Assembly (NCBI GenBank): GCA_021405325.1
Contig: QWII01000050.1
Span: 1-64,000 of the forward strand
Source: Caldilinea sp. CFX5
GTDB lineage: Bacteria; Chloroflexota; Anaerolineae; Caldilineales; Caldilineaceae
DNA: 64,000 nucleotides
Direction: 5' to 3'
In this document: positions 53,753-63,149 of the stretch, in pieces
Layout: each line of letters begins with the position of its first letter
Numbering within the stretch: position 1 is the stretch's first letter
Notes under the pieces: model-generated
The model's input: only the letters and a program-made list of their open reading frames with translations
Database searches by the model: none
What the model was told of the DNA's origin: nothing
Made by a program: the position numbers and the translations under genes

Positions 53753-54651
53753 GACCGGTACGTCTGGCGACAGCCAGTATTTTAATCGACCCCACCCCCG
53801 CGTATCCCAGCCGTTGTATCGCGCGTTCACTCGATATGATCGACAAGGCCGGCGCTGTCAACGCCGATCTCGTTCTCTTGCCCGAAGAGCCGGATGTGGT
53901 CGGCTGCCTGCCCGATAAACAGCGGGAATTGCCCGAACCATTGCCTGGAGGCGCGCTCTTCAAGCAGTTTGCCGCGCGGGCGCGCGCCAATAACCTCTAC
54001 GTGGCCTACAGCCAGCGTGAATGTGACGGCAATCGCATCTTCAACACTGGTGTCCTGATTGGCCGCCAGGGAGAACTGGTGGGCAAATATCGCAAAATGC
54101 ACCTGGCCCCCGGCGAAGAGGAGGATGTGTTGCCCGGTGACATGGGTTATCCGGTCTTTACCTGTGATTTTGGCCGCGTCGCCATCGGCATCTGTATGGA
54201 CATCCACTACCCGGAGATGTGGCGCATCTATGCCCTGAAAGGGGCGGATGTGCTGCTCTTCCCCACTATGTGTCTGGATTACACCGGCGACCACATTGAG
54301 TCGATTGTCAACGCCCGCGCCATCGATAATCAGGTCTATTTGGTTTCGTCCCATTTTATCCAGTATCCCTTTTTGTCGGGGCGCTCCATGGGCCACTCCC
54401 GCATTGTCGATCCCTATGGCCGCACGCTGGCTGACACTTCCCACCGGCCGGGGCTGGCCTTTGCTGATCTTGACCTGGACGCCGGTTTCGAGACCTGGTA
54501 TAATGGCGAGCTGAAGCAGCGCTATCCCACGCTCAAAGATTGTTACCTGGGCATGCGGCGCCCGGAGACCTATCAAGAACTCATTGAACTGGAGGGACCG
54601 AACCCTCCCTGGAAACTTGAGGCTACCGATCATGCGTATCGGGATCGTTGA
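53749..54651 (+). CDS. Carbon-nitrogen hydrolase (nitrilase superfamily)
   Basis: 300 residues. Catalytic triad: Glu in LVLLPEEPDVV, Lys in YRKMHLAPGEEE, Cys in GICMDIHYPEMW. It cleaves an amide or nitrile. It overlaps both neighbours (4 nt upstream, 20 nt downstream), so it belongs to one tight operon with the deacetylase and the dehydrogenase. N-carbamoyl or formamide-type products are plausible substrates. Confidence 0.9.
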   Translation: MRPVRLATASILIDPTPAYPSRCIARSLDMIDKAGAVNADLVLLPEEPDVVGCLPDKQRELPEPLPGGALFKQFAARARANNLYVAYSQRECDGNRIFNTGVLIGRQGELVGKYRKMHLAPGEEEDVLPGDMGYPVFTCDFGRVAIGICMDIHYPEMWRIYALKGADVLLFPTMCLDYTGDHIESIVNARAIDNQVYLVSSHFIQYPFLSGRSMGHSRIVDPYGRTLADTSHRPGLAFADLDLDAGFETWYNGELKQRYPTLKDCYLGMRRPETYQELIELEGPNPPWKLEATDHAYRDR

Positions 54652-55549
54652 TGTAGACACCTCCCATCCCCAAAACTGGATCCCCATTCTCCATCAACTC
54701 GGTCATGAAGTGGTCGGGGTGTGGGATGGCGGCTCCGTCCACCCACCGGCCTATGTTCAAAAGTTCGCCGCCGATCATGCTATTCCACAGGTTTATCCAT
54801 CACTGTCCGCGCTCGCCAATGCCGTCGATTGCGCCATCATTCACGGTTGCGATTGGGACACCCACATTGCCAAAGCGCGCCCCTTTGTCGAAGCCGGCAA
54901 AGCGGTCTTGATCGATAAACCGCTGGCGGGCAATTTACGCGATTTGCAACAACTGCGCCAGTGGGTGCAAGAAGGAGCGCGCATTACCGGCGGTTCCTCC
55001 TTGCGCTTTGCGGTGGAAACGCAGGAATGGCTGGCGCAACCGGTCGCCGAACGGGGGACGCCCCATACCGTCCTCTGTGGCTGCGCCGTCGACGAGTTCA
55101 ACTATGGCATTCACGCTTACGCCATGTTGAGCGGCATTTTGGGCGGCGGCATTCGCACGGTGCGTCACCTGGGCGAAGGCGTCCAGCGGCGGATTTTCGT
55201 CCAGTGGCAGGATGGGCGCAGTGGCCTTCTCGTGATCGGTGCAACGGCCAAGTGGATGCCCTTCTATGCCACCATTGTCACCGAACGCAGCGTCACCCAT
55301 CTGCGAGCGGACAACAGCAAGCTCTATCGCGCCCTACTCGAAGCCACGTTACCCTACCTGGCCGGTGAAACCGCTACGCCACCGCTTACCCTTGATGAAT
55401 GGCTGGAACCCGAATTATGCGCCTTAGCCGCGCGTCATTCCTGGCTGTATGGCGATCAAGAAGTGACCCTGACGGATCTACCGTTGGACGACGCGGGATA
55501 CGATGGCAAAACATTTGCCGAAGGCTACCGAAAAGCAAAATACCCTTAA
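54632..55549 (+). CDS. Gfo/Idh/MocA family oxidoreductase
   Basis: 305 residues from ATG 54632, inside the 3' end of the hydrolase gene. Rossmann start is atypical (RIGIVDVDTSHPQNWIPIL), lacking the usual GxGxxG, and the EKP motif is DKPLAG. It may bind NAD less well or use a different mode. Operon context suggests a sugar-acid step. Confidence 0.78.
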   Translation: MRIGIVDVDTSHPQNWIPILHQLGHEVVGVWDGGSVHPPAYVQKFAADHAIPQVYPSLSALANAVDCAIIHGCDWDTHIAKARPFVEAGKAVLIDKPLAGNLRDLQQLRQWVQEGARITGGSSLRFAVETQEWLAQPVAERGTPHTVLCGCAVDEFNYGIHAYAMLSGILGGGIRTVRHLGEGVQRRIFVQWQDGRSGLLVIGATAKWMPFYATIVTERSVTHLRADNSKLYRALLEATLPYLAGETATPPLTLDEWLEPELCALAARHSWLYGDQEVTLTDLPLDDAGYDGKTFAEGYRKAKYP

Positions 55550-55555
55550 CGTAAG

Positions 55556-55626
55556 GGAGGGAGATTGAGAGATTCAGAGATTTGCCACAACTCAATCTCT
55601 CAATCTCTCAATCTCTTAATCCCTCA
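55556..55626. repeat. Inverted octamer array between two dehydrogenase genes
   Basis: GAGAGATT-type words to 55584, centre TGCCACAACTCAA, then inverted AATCTCTC words. The same word recurs at 59598-59652. Confidence 0.85.
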
Positions 55627-55661
55627 ACCACCAAAGTAACAACGCAACGAGGACGAAGAAC

Positions 55662-56639
55662 ATGGAATTACGAGCAGCATTAATCGGCTGTGGCGGCTTG
55701 GGCAAAGTTCATGCCCAGATGGTGCAACAGGTGGGCGGCATGAAGATGGTCGCCTTCTGTGATGTCGATGGGGCGCGCGCCCAACAGTTTTGTCAAGACT
55801 TTGGCGGTGACTATGCCACCAGTGACCCGCAGAAAATCTTTGACGATCCCAGGATCAATGTGGTCTACATCTGCACCCATCACGACACGCACGCCGAATT
55901 TTGCATCCGCGCCGCTCATGCCGGTAAACACATTCTGGTCGAAAAACCGTTGGCCCTGACCAGTGAAGCCTGCGTCGCCATTGGCCAAGCCGTGGCGACG
56001 ACCGGCGTCAAACTGATGACCGCCTTCAAGATGCGCTACTTTGACATGATCCAAAAGGTCAAGGAACTGATCCCCAATCCCCTCATGGTGACGATGCAGA
56101 TGATGGACAACCGCTGGCCGAATGAGATGTGGGCCAACGACCCGATCAAAGGCGGCGGCAATGTCCTCAGCCAGGGCGTCCACTCATGCGACATCCTGCG
56201 CTATGTGGCCGGCAGCGACCCGGTTTCGGTCTATGCCGTCGGGCGCAATTATTACCAACAGACCGGCGTGATCGACAACATGGCCGCCGTCTACCGCTTT
56301 GCCAACGGTGTCACCGGCAATCTGGTGCAGGGCGATGCCCATTGCCCGTCCCATGTGAGCAAATTTTACCTGCAGGTCTTTGCCGAAAACCAGTCGGCTA
56401 CCCTCTCCAGTCGGCTGACCACCTTGACCTATCAGGAAAAGGGCAAAGATCCGGTCATCTACCAGGGTACCGAAACCGGCTTTCTCGAAGAAAATCGCGA
56501 TTTCATCCGCGCCCTGCAAGAAAACCGCCCTATGCCCATTGATCACCGCGATGGCCTGCTGGCGACGCTGATGATCCTACAAGCCTTCAAGTCCATTGAA
56601 ACCGAGCAACCCCAGCCGATCTTGTCCTTGTTGTCATGA
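55662..56639 (+). CDS. Gfo/Idh/MocA family oxidoreductase
   Basis: 325 residues. LRAALIGCGGLGKVHAQMVQ gives the Rossmann GxGxxG, and KHILVEKPLALTSEACVAIG the EKP motif. GGNVLSQGVHSCDILRYVAG is the substrate-domain hallmark. It lies 7 nt before the enolase-superfamily gene. Together they could oxidise and dehydrate a sugar acid. Confidence 0.92.
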   Translation: MELRAALIGCGGLGKVHAQMVQQVGGMKMVAFCDVDGARAQQFCQDFGGDYATSDPQKIFDDPRINVVYICTHHDTHAEFCIRAAHAGKHILVEKPLALTSEACVAIGQAVATTGVKLMTAFKMRYFDMIQKVKELIPNPLMVTMQMMDNRWPNEMWANDPIKGGGNVLSQGVHSCDILRYVAGSDPVSVYAVGRNYYQQTGVIDNMAAVYRFANGVTGNLVQGDAHCPSHVSKFYLQVFAENQSATLSSRLTTLTYQEKGKDPVIYQGTETGFLEENRDFIRALQENRPMPIDHRDGLLATLMILQAFKSIETEQPQPILSLLS

Positions 56640-56646
56640 GGAGCGT

Positions 56647-57990
56647 ATGATCAAACCGTCGGATGTACGCGTTGAAAGAGCGGACGTGACCTTTAGCAAC
56701 GAACGGCTGGCGACGCCCTTGCGCTTGAGTCGCGGCCTGATTACAGAAGTCACCTATGCCAAGGTGGTGATCGACGTGCGCACGCGCGCTGGTCAAACTC
56801 AACAAGGGAGCGGTGCAATCTTTCTCTCTGATCTCTGGGCCTTTCCCGATCCGGTGTATGATCACGCCCAGAAAGATGAGGTTATGCGCATCCTCTGCCA
56901 GATGATCGCTGCCCATCTGCAAGCCGATGATGACTATGGCGATCCGTTGGAGAAAGGGCATCACCTGGAAGCGGCGTTGCCAGGGTTGATCGCTGAGGTG
57001 GAAGCCGATCTACCGTTTCTCCAACCAGGCGTCATGCCCTATCTGGCGGCGCTCAACTGTCTGTCGCCCTTTGATGCCGCGATTCATGATGCTTGGGGGC
57101 GGGCGCTGGGTGGCTCCACCTATGCGTTTTATGATGCTGACTGGCTCAATGCTGACCTGGGGGCTTATCTTGGGCCAGCCTTTCAGGGGCTTTATCCGGC
57201 TGCTTTTCTGCACCGCCCTCGGTCAACCTTGCGCGTCCAACATGTCGTTGGGGTCAGCGACGCCCTGACGCCCGTTGAACCGACCCAACCCGTCGGTACG
57301 CTCCCCACCGATTTGACCAGTTGGATCAAGCGTGATGGCTTGACCTGTTTCAAACTCAAGTCACGCGGCCAAGATCCGGCGGTGGATGCGCAACGGCTGG
57401 CCGCTGTCTATACCACAGCGGTGCAGGCCGGTATGAAACCGGAGCAGATTCACCTGTCGCTCGACCCGAATGAGGTTTGTCCTGGTCCAGACTTTTTGCT
57501 GGAGTTGTTTGCGCGCTTGGTGAAGGAGTCGCCAACGGCGTTCGCGGCCCTCGACTATATCGAACAGCCAACCGCCCGCGACCTGAGCAGCTATACGTTC
57601 ACGCTACATGCCGCGGCGCAACACAAACCGATCATTATCGACGAAAGCCTGGATCGCCTGGAAAACCTGGCGCTGTTGCAACCGTTGGGCTGGTCGGGGT
57701 TGGCGCTGAAAAGCTGTAAAGGCCAAACGCATACGCTGCTGGCCTACTGTTGGGCCAGGCAACATAATTTTTTCATCACCCTGCAAGACTTGACTAATCC
57801 GGGGCTGGCGTTGGTGCATAGCGCCAACTTGGGCGCACACCTGGCCCTGTCGGTGGGCTACTTTGAAACCAACAGTCGTCAATATACGCCGACGGCTTGT
57901 CCGGCAGAGCAGGCCGCGTATCCGGCCTATTTTCAGGTGCGTGACGGTGCGTTACACCTGCCTGTTCATGCACCTTTGGGCCTGTACTGA
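56647..57990 (+). CDS. Enolase superfamily (mandelate racemase/muconate lactonizing) paralogue
   Basis: 447 residues from ATG 56647 (GAGGAG overlaps the upstream stop). Barrel motifs LTCFKLKSRGQD, LSLDPNEVCPGPDF, YIEQPTARDLSS, IIIDESLDRLENLALL and GWSGLALKSCKGQ closely follow the protein at 26660-28063. This points to a shared subfamily and probably related substrates, one copy in each catabolic region. Confidence 0.85.
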   Translation: MIKPSDVRVERADVTFSNERLATPLRLSRGLITEVTYAKVVIDVRTRAGQTQQGSGAIFLSDLWAFPDPVYDHAQKDEVMRILCQMIAAHLQADDDYGDPLEKGHHLEAALPGLIAEVEADLPFLQPGVMPYLAALNCLSPFDAAIHDAWGRALGGSTYAFYDADWLNADLGAYLGPAFQGLYPAAFLHRPRSTLRVQHVVGVSDALTPVEPTQPVGTLPTDLTSWIKRDGLTCFKLKSRGQDPAVDAQRLAAVYTTAVQAGMKPEQIHLSLDPNEVCPGPDFLLELFARLVKESPTAFAALDYIEQPTARDLSSYTFTLHAAAQHKPIIIDESLDRLENLALLQPLGWSGLALKSCKGQTHTLLAYCWARQHNFFITLQDLTNPGLALVHSANLGAHLALSVGYFETNSRQYTPTACPAEQAAYPAYFQVRDGALHLPVHAPLGLY

Positions 57991-58073
57991 CTTTTACTGA
58001 GTGCTGATTTTGTGGATCGGGCAAATTGACAACGATCTAGCGCAGCTTCGCGACGAACTAATGAATTATCTCT

Positions 58074-58141
58074 GTGTTCCTTCTATCCGTGTTTAGGCTT
58101 TGGGCAACCTTAAAACGCCTAAACACGGATAGAAGGAACAC
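58074..58141 (+). terminator. 25-bp perfect stem after the enolase-superfamily gene
   Basis: 58074-58098 pairs perfectly with 58117-58141. It lies in the 297-nt gap before the second sugar-binding protein gene. The rest of the gap (58142-58287) shows a short CAACGGGTTTCCACCCGTT hairpin at 58209-58227 and no clear promoter. Confidence 0.65.
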
Positions 58142-58287
58142 GGAGGTGATTTAGCGTCCCCTGAATATTATGCGGATAGACTAATCTAAAACACGCTAAC
58201 CACCAGACAACGGGTTTCCACCCGTTACTGTTTTGTATACGCATTTCTGTCAACGCGATTCATTGCACGGTTTGAAAGGAGCGGTAC

Positions 58288-59580
58288 ATGGTACGCAGTA
58301 AGAAAGTTTTCTTGTCGTTGTTTTGTTAGGTGAGTATGCTGGTTTTGTTGATGAGCTGTGCTGCGCCGGTCGCACCCGGTAGCGCGCCCGCCGGTGAGGC
58401 CGCGCAAAGCACAGGGGGTGGCGGGGAAATCGTCATGTGGCGTTTCCCGCTCATGGATGACCAGGAGCAGGAGACCAAAACCTGGGATGGCCTGATTGCC
58501 TCGTTCAAAGAAAGCCACCCTGATGTCAATATTACGATTGAGACCCAGCCGTGGGATGATCGCCGCCAGAAGTTGCTCTCGGCCATCGGCAGCGGGCGCG
58601 GGCCGGATGTCTTCTATATCAACCCCGATATGATTTCACTCTTTGCCAATAGCAGCGCCATTGTGCCGATCTCGGATTTTGTCAGCGAAGAAGAACTGGC
58701 CAAGTACAACCCCGGTACCTTGATCCCGTGGGAAGGCAAGCTCTACGCCCTGCCCATTCTGCAAAATTCGATTGTCCACATCTACAACACCGATCTGGTC
58801 GCCTCGATTGGCCTCGACCCGGCCAAACTGCCGACCACCCTCGAAGAGTTTGAACAATGGGCCACCACCGCCAAAGAACATGATCTCTTTATCAGCACCT
58901 GGGCCGGCAACACCGCCACCTCCGGGTTGACGGCGCTGATCTGGCAATTTGGCGGCGAAGTCTATGATGAAGAGGGCAATGTCATTATCAACAGCCCCGA
59001 AACCGTCGCGGCCATGACCTTCCTCAAGAAGATGTATGACGAAGGCTGGATTCCGCCCGATTCCGTCACCGGCGGTGATGAAGTCGGCACCGAGTTGTTC
59101 CGTTCGCAAAAGGTGTTGGCCGTCCTCACCGACGGCAACCGCTTCTACGGTTCGCAAGAGACCTACATTGACAATTTCAAGTGGGCCTTTGGGCCGATCC
59201 TGAGCGGCAAACGCCAGGTGACCAGCGGCACCGTCGGCTCCTATGCCGTCAGCGCCAATGCAGAAAACCCGGAACTGGTGGTGGCGTGGATCAAGCATGT
59301 CACCGACAGCGCCAACTCGGTCACGCTCAACAAGACGGTAGGCTACCTGCCGCCGCTGAAAGATGCCGCCAGCGCGTATGAGGGTGAAGAAGGCTTCCAA
59401 ACCCTCCTTGAACGCGCTTCCCATGTCCAGGTCGATCCGATCTTCCCCTCGTCCAGTCAGGCTTATCTGATCCTGGCCGAAGAAGCCCAGGCGATCATGA
59501 CGGGTTCCAAAACGCCGGAAGATGGCGTGGCGGCCATGCAAGAACGCATCGAAAAGGCCAAAGCCGAGGTCGCACAGTAG
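58288..59580 (+). CDS. Sugar ABC binding lipoprotein with TAG inside its signal peptide
   Basis: From ATG 58288 (AAAGGAGC upstream) the frame reads MVRSKKVFLSLFC, meets TAG at 58327-58329, and continues VSMLVLLMSCAAPVAPGSA without a break to 59580. The joined sequence is a normal lipoprotein signal (Arg/Lys start, hydrophobic core, lipobox MSC), so a sense codon was once at the TAG. The remaining 416 residues are a complete SBP_bac_1 protein. A GTG directly after the TAG could permit re-initiation, but that start lacks the positive residues. A nonsense mutation or sequence error is likely. Confidence 0.85.
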
Positions 59581-59597
59581 CGCGTTGTAGGATCAGT

Positions 59598-59652
59598 AGA
59601 GATTGAGAGATTAAGAGATTGAGTAACACCAAATCTCTCAATCTCTTAATCT
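59598..59652. repeat. Inverted octamer array after the binding protein gene
   Basis: AGATTGAG/AGATTAAG words, centre TAACACCAA, then inverted ATCTCTCA/ATCTCTTA words. Same vocabulary as 55556-55626. Confidence 0.85.
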
Positions 59653-59690
59653 CCCCCTTGCCGCTCTGCCAAAGGAAGGTGGTATTTGGC

Positions 59691-60650
59691 ATGAATTCGA
59701 CGACAACCTTGAGTAATGCAAAAGGTGCAATCAAGGAGAAACAGGGGCGGAAACTCTCCTGGTCGGCGCGCGTCTGGCGTGAGGTGAAGCGTAACCACTT
59801 TGCCTATACGATCATGCTTCCGCTGCTGATCCACTTTCTGCTCTTTGAGTTTGGGCCGTTTGTCTTTAGCTTTGTCTTGACCTTTATGAATTGGAAGCTG
59901 GTGGGGACGCCCCAATTTGTCGGGCTGGCGAACTGGCGCGACTCGTTTCAAGACCCGCTGGTCTGGCAGGCGCTGCGCAATACGACACTCTTTGCCCTCT
60001 ACTATGTGGTGCCGACGATTGTGCTGGCCTTCTTTATGGCGCTGATCATCAACACCGGGGTGCGCGGCGCTAAAGTGTTTAAAACGCTGGTGCTAATGCC
60101 CTTTGTCACCTCCGGCGTGATTATCGCCGGCATCTGGCAACATATCTTCAAGGGGTCCGATAGCGGTCTCTTTAATGTGCTGTTGGGCTGGTTCAGCATC
60201 CCGCCGCAGATTTACTTTTCCGACCCGCAACTGGCAATGTTGGTGCTGGCGGCGTTGAGCGTCTTTCGCGTCTCCGGTTATCTGATGATCTATTATCTGG
60301 CCGGTCTCCAATCAATTCCCACGTATCTCTATGAAGCGGCTGACATCGACGGCGCGACCGCCTGGAAGAAGACCTGGTATATTACCATCCCCCTGCTCAA
60401 GCCGATCCATTTCTTTGTCGCGATCATCACGACGATTAGCGCCTTTCAGGTCTTTGAACAGATGTTTGTCATCACCAAGGGCGGCCCGGCTTTTGGCACG
60501 ACGACGATTGTCTATTATCTATACCAGATGGGGTTTAACATGTTGCGGCTGGGCTATGCCACGGTCGTCGCCTTTATTCTCTTTGTGGTGATCTTTGTGC
60601 TTTCGCTAATTCAACGCTGGTATCTGGGCAAGGAAGTGAGCTACTACTGA
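59691..60650 (+). CDS. Sugar ABC permease, MalF/UgpA type
   Basis: 319 residues from ATG 59691; AAAGGAAGG upstream. Six membrane segments start at YTIMLPLLIHFLLFEFGPFV. The EAA loop is YEAADIDGATAWKKTWYITI. It overlaps the dioxygenase gene by one base (TGATG). Confidence 0.93.
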   Translation: MNSTTTLSNAKGAIKEKQGRKLSWSARVWREVKRNHFAYTIMLPLLIHFLLFEFGPFVFSFVLTFMNWKLVGTPQFVGLANWRDSFQDPLVWQALRNTTLFALYYVVPTIVLAFFMALIINTGVRGAKVFKTLVLMPFVTSGVIIAGIWQHIFKGSDSGLFNVLLGWFSIPPQIYFSDPQLAMLVLAALSVFRVSGYLMIYYLAGLQSIPTYLYEAADIDGATAWKKTWYITIPLLKPIHFFVAIITTISAFQVFEQMFVITKGGPAFGTTTIVYYLYQMGFNMLRLGYATVVAFILFVVIFVLSLIQRWYLGKEVSYY

Positions 60651-61498
60651 TGCAAACAACCACTGGTAACAATGGGCTTGCTGACGCCGAACGCGCCCGG
60701 TTTGCGGAAGAGGGGTATCTGATTCTGCGCGGCTTCTTCGCGCCGACGGTCTTGGCCGAGGCGCAGGCCGCGATCAACGAATTGGTGAGTCAACATGCCG
60801 ACCGTTTGGTGGCCGCCGGCAAACGCACCGACCGCCTCGCGGACGCACCTTTTCCCCTGCGCTTGCTCAAACTCTATGAATACAACCTGGACGAAGCGCC
60901 GGTGATCTTCCGCCCGCAACTGCACCTGCCCGGCCTCTTCCCGCTCTTTTTCCATGCCGGGTTGTTGGATCTAGTCGAAAGCGTCCTGGGCGGTGAGATC
61001 CGGCTCTATCCCAACTATTCGGTGCGCCCCAAATATCCCGACTTGGCCGCGACCGAAGTCCTCTGGCACCAGGATGGCGGCTACACCGAGGGCAATGTGG
61101 CCGAGTTACGCATGGTCAATGTCTGGACGCCCTTTGTGCCGGCGCGGGTGGCGAATGGCTGTATGCAATTCATCCCCGGCACCCATAAACTTGGCCCTGT
61201 GCCGCATGAACGTCGTCAATACTATCTGGAAATTGCCGCGTCTGTGCTGGATGCGCACCGAGAGCGGGCGGTCAACATTGAACTCGACCCGGGTGATCTT
61301 GTTCTCTTTCATAACCTGCTCTTTCACCGGGGCCTGCCCAACCACCGCCCGGAAATTCGTTGGAGCGCAGACTGGCGCTATCAAGACGCGACCCAGTCCA
61401 CCCTGCGCAAAGAGAACGGTCACCTGGCCCGCAGCCGGCGTCACCCGGAGGCAGCGGTGCAAAGCGCGGCGGCATGGGCAAGCCTGTCCTTTACCTAA
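60650..61498 (+). CDS. Phytanoyl-CoA dioxygenase (PhyH) family protein
   Basis: 282 residues. The Fe(II) ligands are H and D in LWHQDGGYTEGN and the distal H in FHNLLFHRGLPNHRPEIRWS, where R binds 2-oxoglutarate. Such enzymes hydroxylate small organic substrates. It is encoded between the two permease genes of one importer, with a TGATG junction to the first, so it probably modifies the imported compound. Confidence 0.9.
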   Translation: MQTTTGNNGLADAERARFAEEGYLILRGFFAPTVLAEAQAAINELVSQHADRLVAAGKRTDRLADAPFPLRLLKLYEYNLDEAPVIFRPQLHLPGLFPLFFHAGLLDLVESVLGGEIRLYPNYSVRPKYPDLAATEVLWHQDGGYTEGNVAELRMVNVWTPFVPARVANGCMQFIPGTHKLGPVPHERRQYYLEIAASVLDAHRERAVNIELDPGDLVLFHNLLFHRGLPNHRPEIRWSADWRYQDATQSTLRKENGHLARSRRHPEAAVQSAAAWASLSFT

Positions 61499-61520
61499 GT
61501 CATGATTGGAGGGAGTACCG

Positions 61521-62363
61521 ATGAATGATGATACACCGGCCATGCCCAACCGGCTACCGTTGATCGCCAAGACGCTGCTCATCCTGTTGATGATTGGGTT
61601 GGGATTGGCTTACCTGACGCCCTTCACATTGATGGCGTTGGGGTCGCTGCGCGAATCGATTGCCTTTATTCCCGACCTGAAGTACATGCTGTCGGAGCTG
61701 TCGTTTGCCAATTTTGAGTACATTATCAGCCGCAACCAGTTTCCGCGCTGGTTTTTGAACTCGGTGATCTTTGCCGTGATCCCGGTGATCGCCCAATCGA
61801 TCTTCTGCACGCTGATCGGCTATGTGCTGGCACGGCGCGACTTCTTTGGCAAAAATGTCTTCTTTATGGTCATGCTGGCGATGGTCATGATCCCGACGCA
61901 GTTGATGGTGATTCCCCAATACATTTTGTTTGACCGCCTGAACTGGATCGACCAATATTGGGCTATTCTGGTACCCGACCTTTGGGCAGTGATCGGCGTC
62001 TTCTTTGCCCGTCAATATATGCAGACCATCCCGCGTGAGATCGACGAGGCGGCCAGCATGGATGGGGCGAATGACTGGCAGATCTTCTTTCGCCTGATCA
62101 TGCCGCTGGCTGCGCCGGCGATTGCCACCATCGCTACCTTTCGCTTTATCTGGAACTGGAATGATCTCTTTCGTCCGCTGATCTTTATGCTTTCTGAGCG
62201 GATGTTTCCACTCTCGGTGGGGCTGGCGGCGCTCTACTCGTTGCAGGGCAACTTTGGCATCCAGATGGCGGCGGCGACGCTGGCCTTTTTCCCGACCTTT
62301 CTCACCTTTCTCTTTTTCCAGCGCTACTTTACCCAAGGCGTGCAGATGAGCGGTATTAAGTGA
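61521..62363 (+). CDS. Sugar ABC permease, MalG/UgpE type
   Basis: 280 residues from ATG 61521 (GGAGGGA upstream). Six membrane segments. EAA loop IDEAASMDGANDWQIFFRLI, C-terminal QRYFTQGVQMSGIK. It forms the second channel half of the importer. No ATPase gene accompanies the set, so a shared MsmK-type ATPase encoded elsewhere is likely. Confidence 0.94.
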   Translation: MNDDTPAMPNRLPLIAKTLLILLMIGLGLAYLTPFTLMALGSLRESIAFIPDLKYMLSELSFANFEYIISRNQFPRWFLNSVIFAVIPVIAQSIFCTLIGYVLARRDFFGKNVFFMVMLAMVMIPTQLMVIPQYILFDRLNWIDQYWAILVPDLWAVIGVFFARQYMQTIPREIDEAASMDGANDWQIFFRLIMPLAAPAIATIATFRFIWNWNDLFRPLIFMLSERMFPLSVGLAALYSLQGNFGIQMAAATLAFFPTFLTFLFFQRYFTQGVQMSGIK

Positions 62364-62370
62364 GCAACCC

Positions 62371-63138
62371 ATGACCATTATCGACATGCATGTCCACCAC
62401 ACCTGGGCCAACCCAACCGAGCCACCCTGGCCGCTGATCGAGGAGACCTTTGCCCTGGCTGCCCAATGTGGCATTGCCAAAGTTGGGCTGTTAGGTACCT
62501 ACAGCTTTCACGGTTACGATCCCACGCCGGAAGGGATTCGCGACTGCAACACCCACGCCGCTCGCATTGTCGAGCGCTACCCCGATCTGGCATACTCGTT
62601 CTGCTATCTCAACCCTGCCCATGATCCGGCCTTTATTCAAGCCGAATTGGATCGTTGTGTCGGTGACTTTGGCATGAAGGGCATCAAGTTGTGGATTGCC
62701 GTCAACGCCCGCGATGCCCGCCTGGACGTGGTGATGGCAGGGGCGCGCCGCCATAATTTGCCGGTGTTACATCACGCCTGGTACAAAGCCACCAGCTACA
62801 TCTACAACGAATCGACCCCGGCGGATGTGCGCGACCTAGCGTTGCGTTTTCCCGATGTGCCGATCATCATGGCGCACCTCAACGGCTGTGGCGTGCGCGG
62901 CGTGCTGGACATCAGAGATCTGCCCAATGTCTATATCGACACCTCCGGTTCGCAGCCCGACGCTGGGTTTACCGAATTTGCCGTCGAACAATTGGGCGCT
63001 GAACGCATCCTCTTTGGCTCCGATGCGCCAATTCGCGATTTTGCTGTGCAGTTGACCAAAGTCACCGGCGCGAAGATCAGCGACGCCGCCCGTCAACAAA
63101 TTCTTGGCCAAAACGCCGTCAGGTTACTCAAGCTCTGA
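62371..63138 (+). CDS. Amidohydrolase family (amidohydro_2-like) metal-dependent hydrolase
   Basis: 255 residues. MTIIDMHVHHTW gives the HxH motif, LPVLHHAWYK the middle histidines, IIMAHLNG the next histidine and LFGSDAPIRD the terminal Asp. Family members are hydrolases or decarboxylases acting on lactones and ring acids. It lies 7 nt after the permease gene, in the same operon. Confidence 0.9.
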   Translation: MTIIDMHVHHTWANPTEPPWPLIEETFALAAQCGIAKVGLLGTYSFHGYDPTPEGIRDCNTHAARIVERYPDLAYSFCYLNPAHDPAFIQAELDRCVGDFGMKGIKLWIAVNARDARLDVVMAGARRHNLPVLHHAWYKATSYIYNESTPADVRDLALRFPDVPIIMAHLNGCGVRGVLDIRDLPNVYIDTSGSQPDAGFTEFAVEQLGAERILFGSDAPIRDFAVQLTKVTGAKISDAARQQILGQNAVRLLKL

Positions 63139-63149
63139 GGGAGGCACCC

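Noticed and set aside
58288..59580. TAG read as an amino acid (amber recoding) in this genome
   Set aside because: Many intact genes here end in TAG at the expected family length, including cas1, cas2 and bmpA, so TAG is an ordinary stop.
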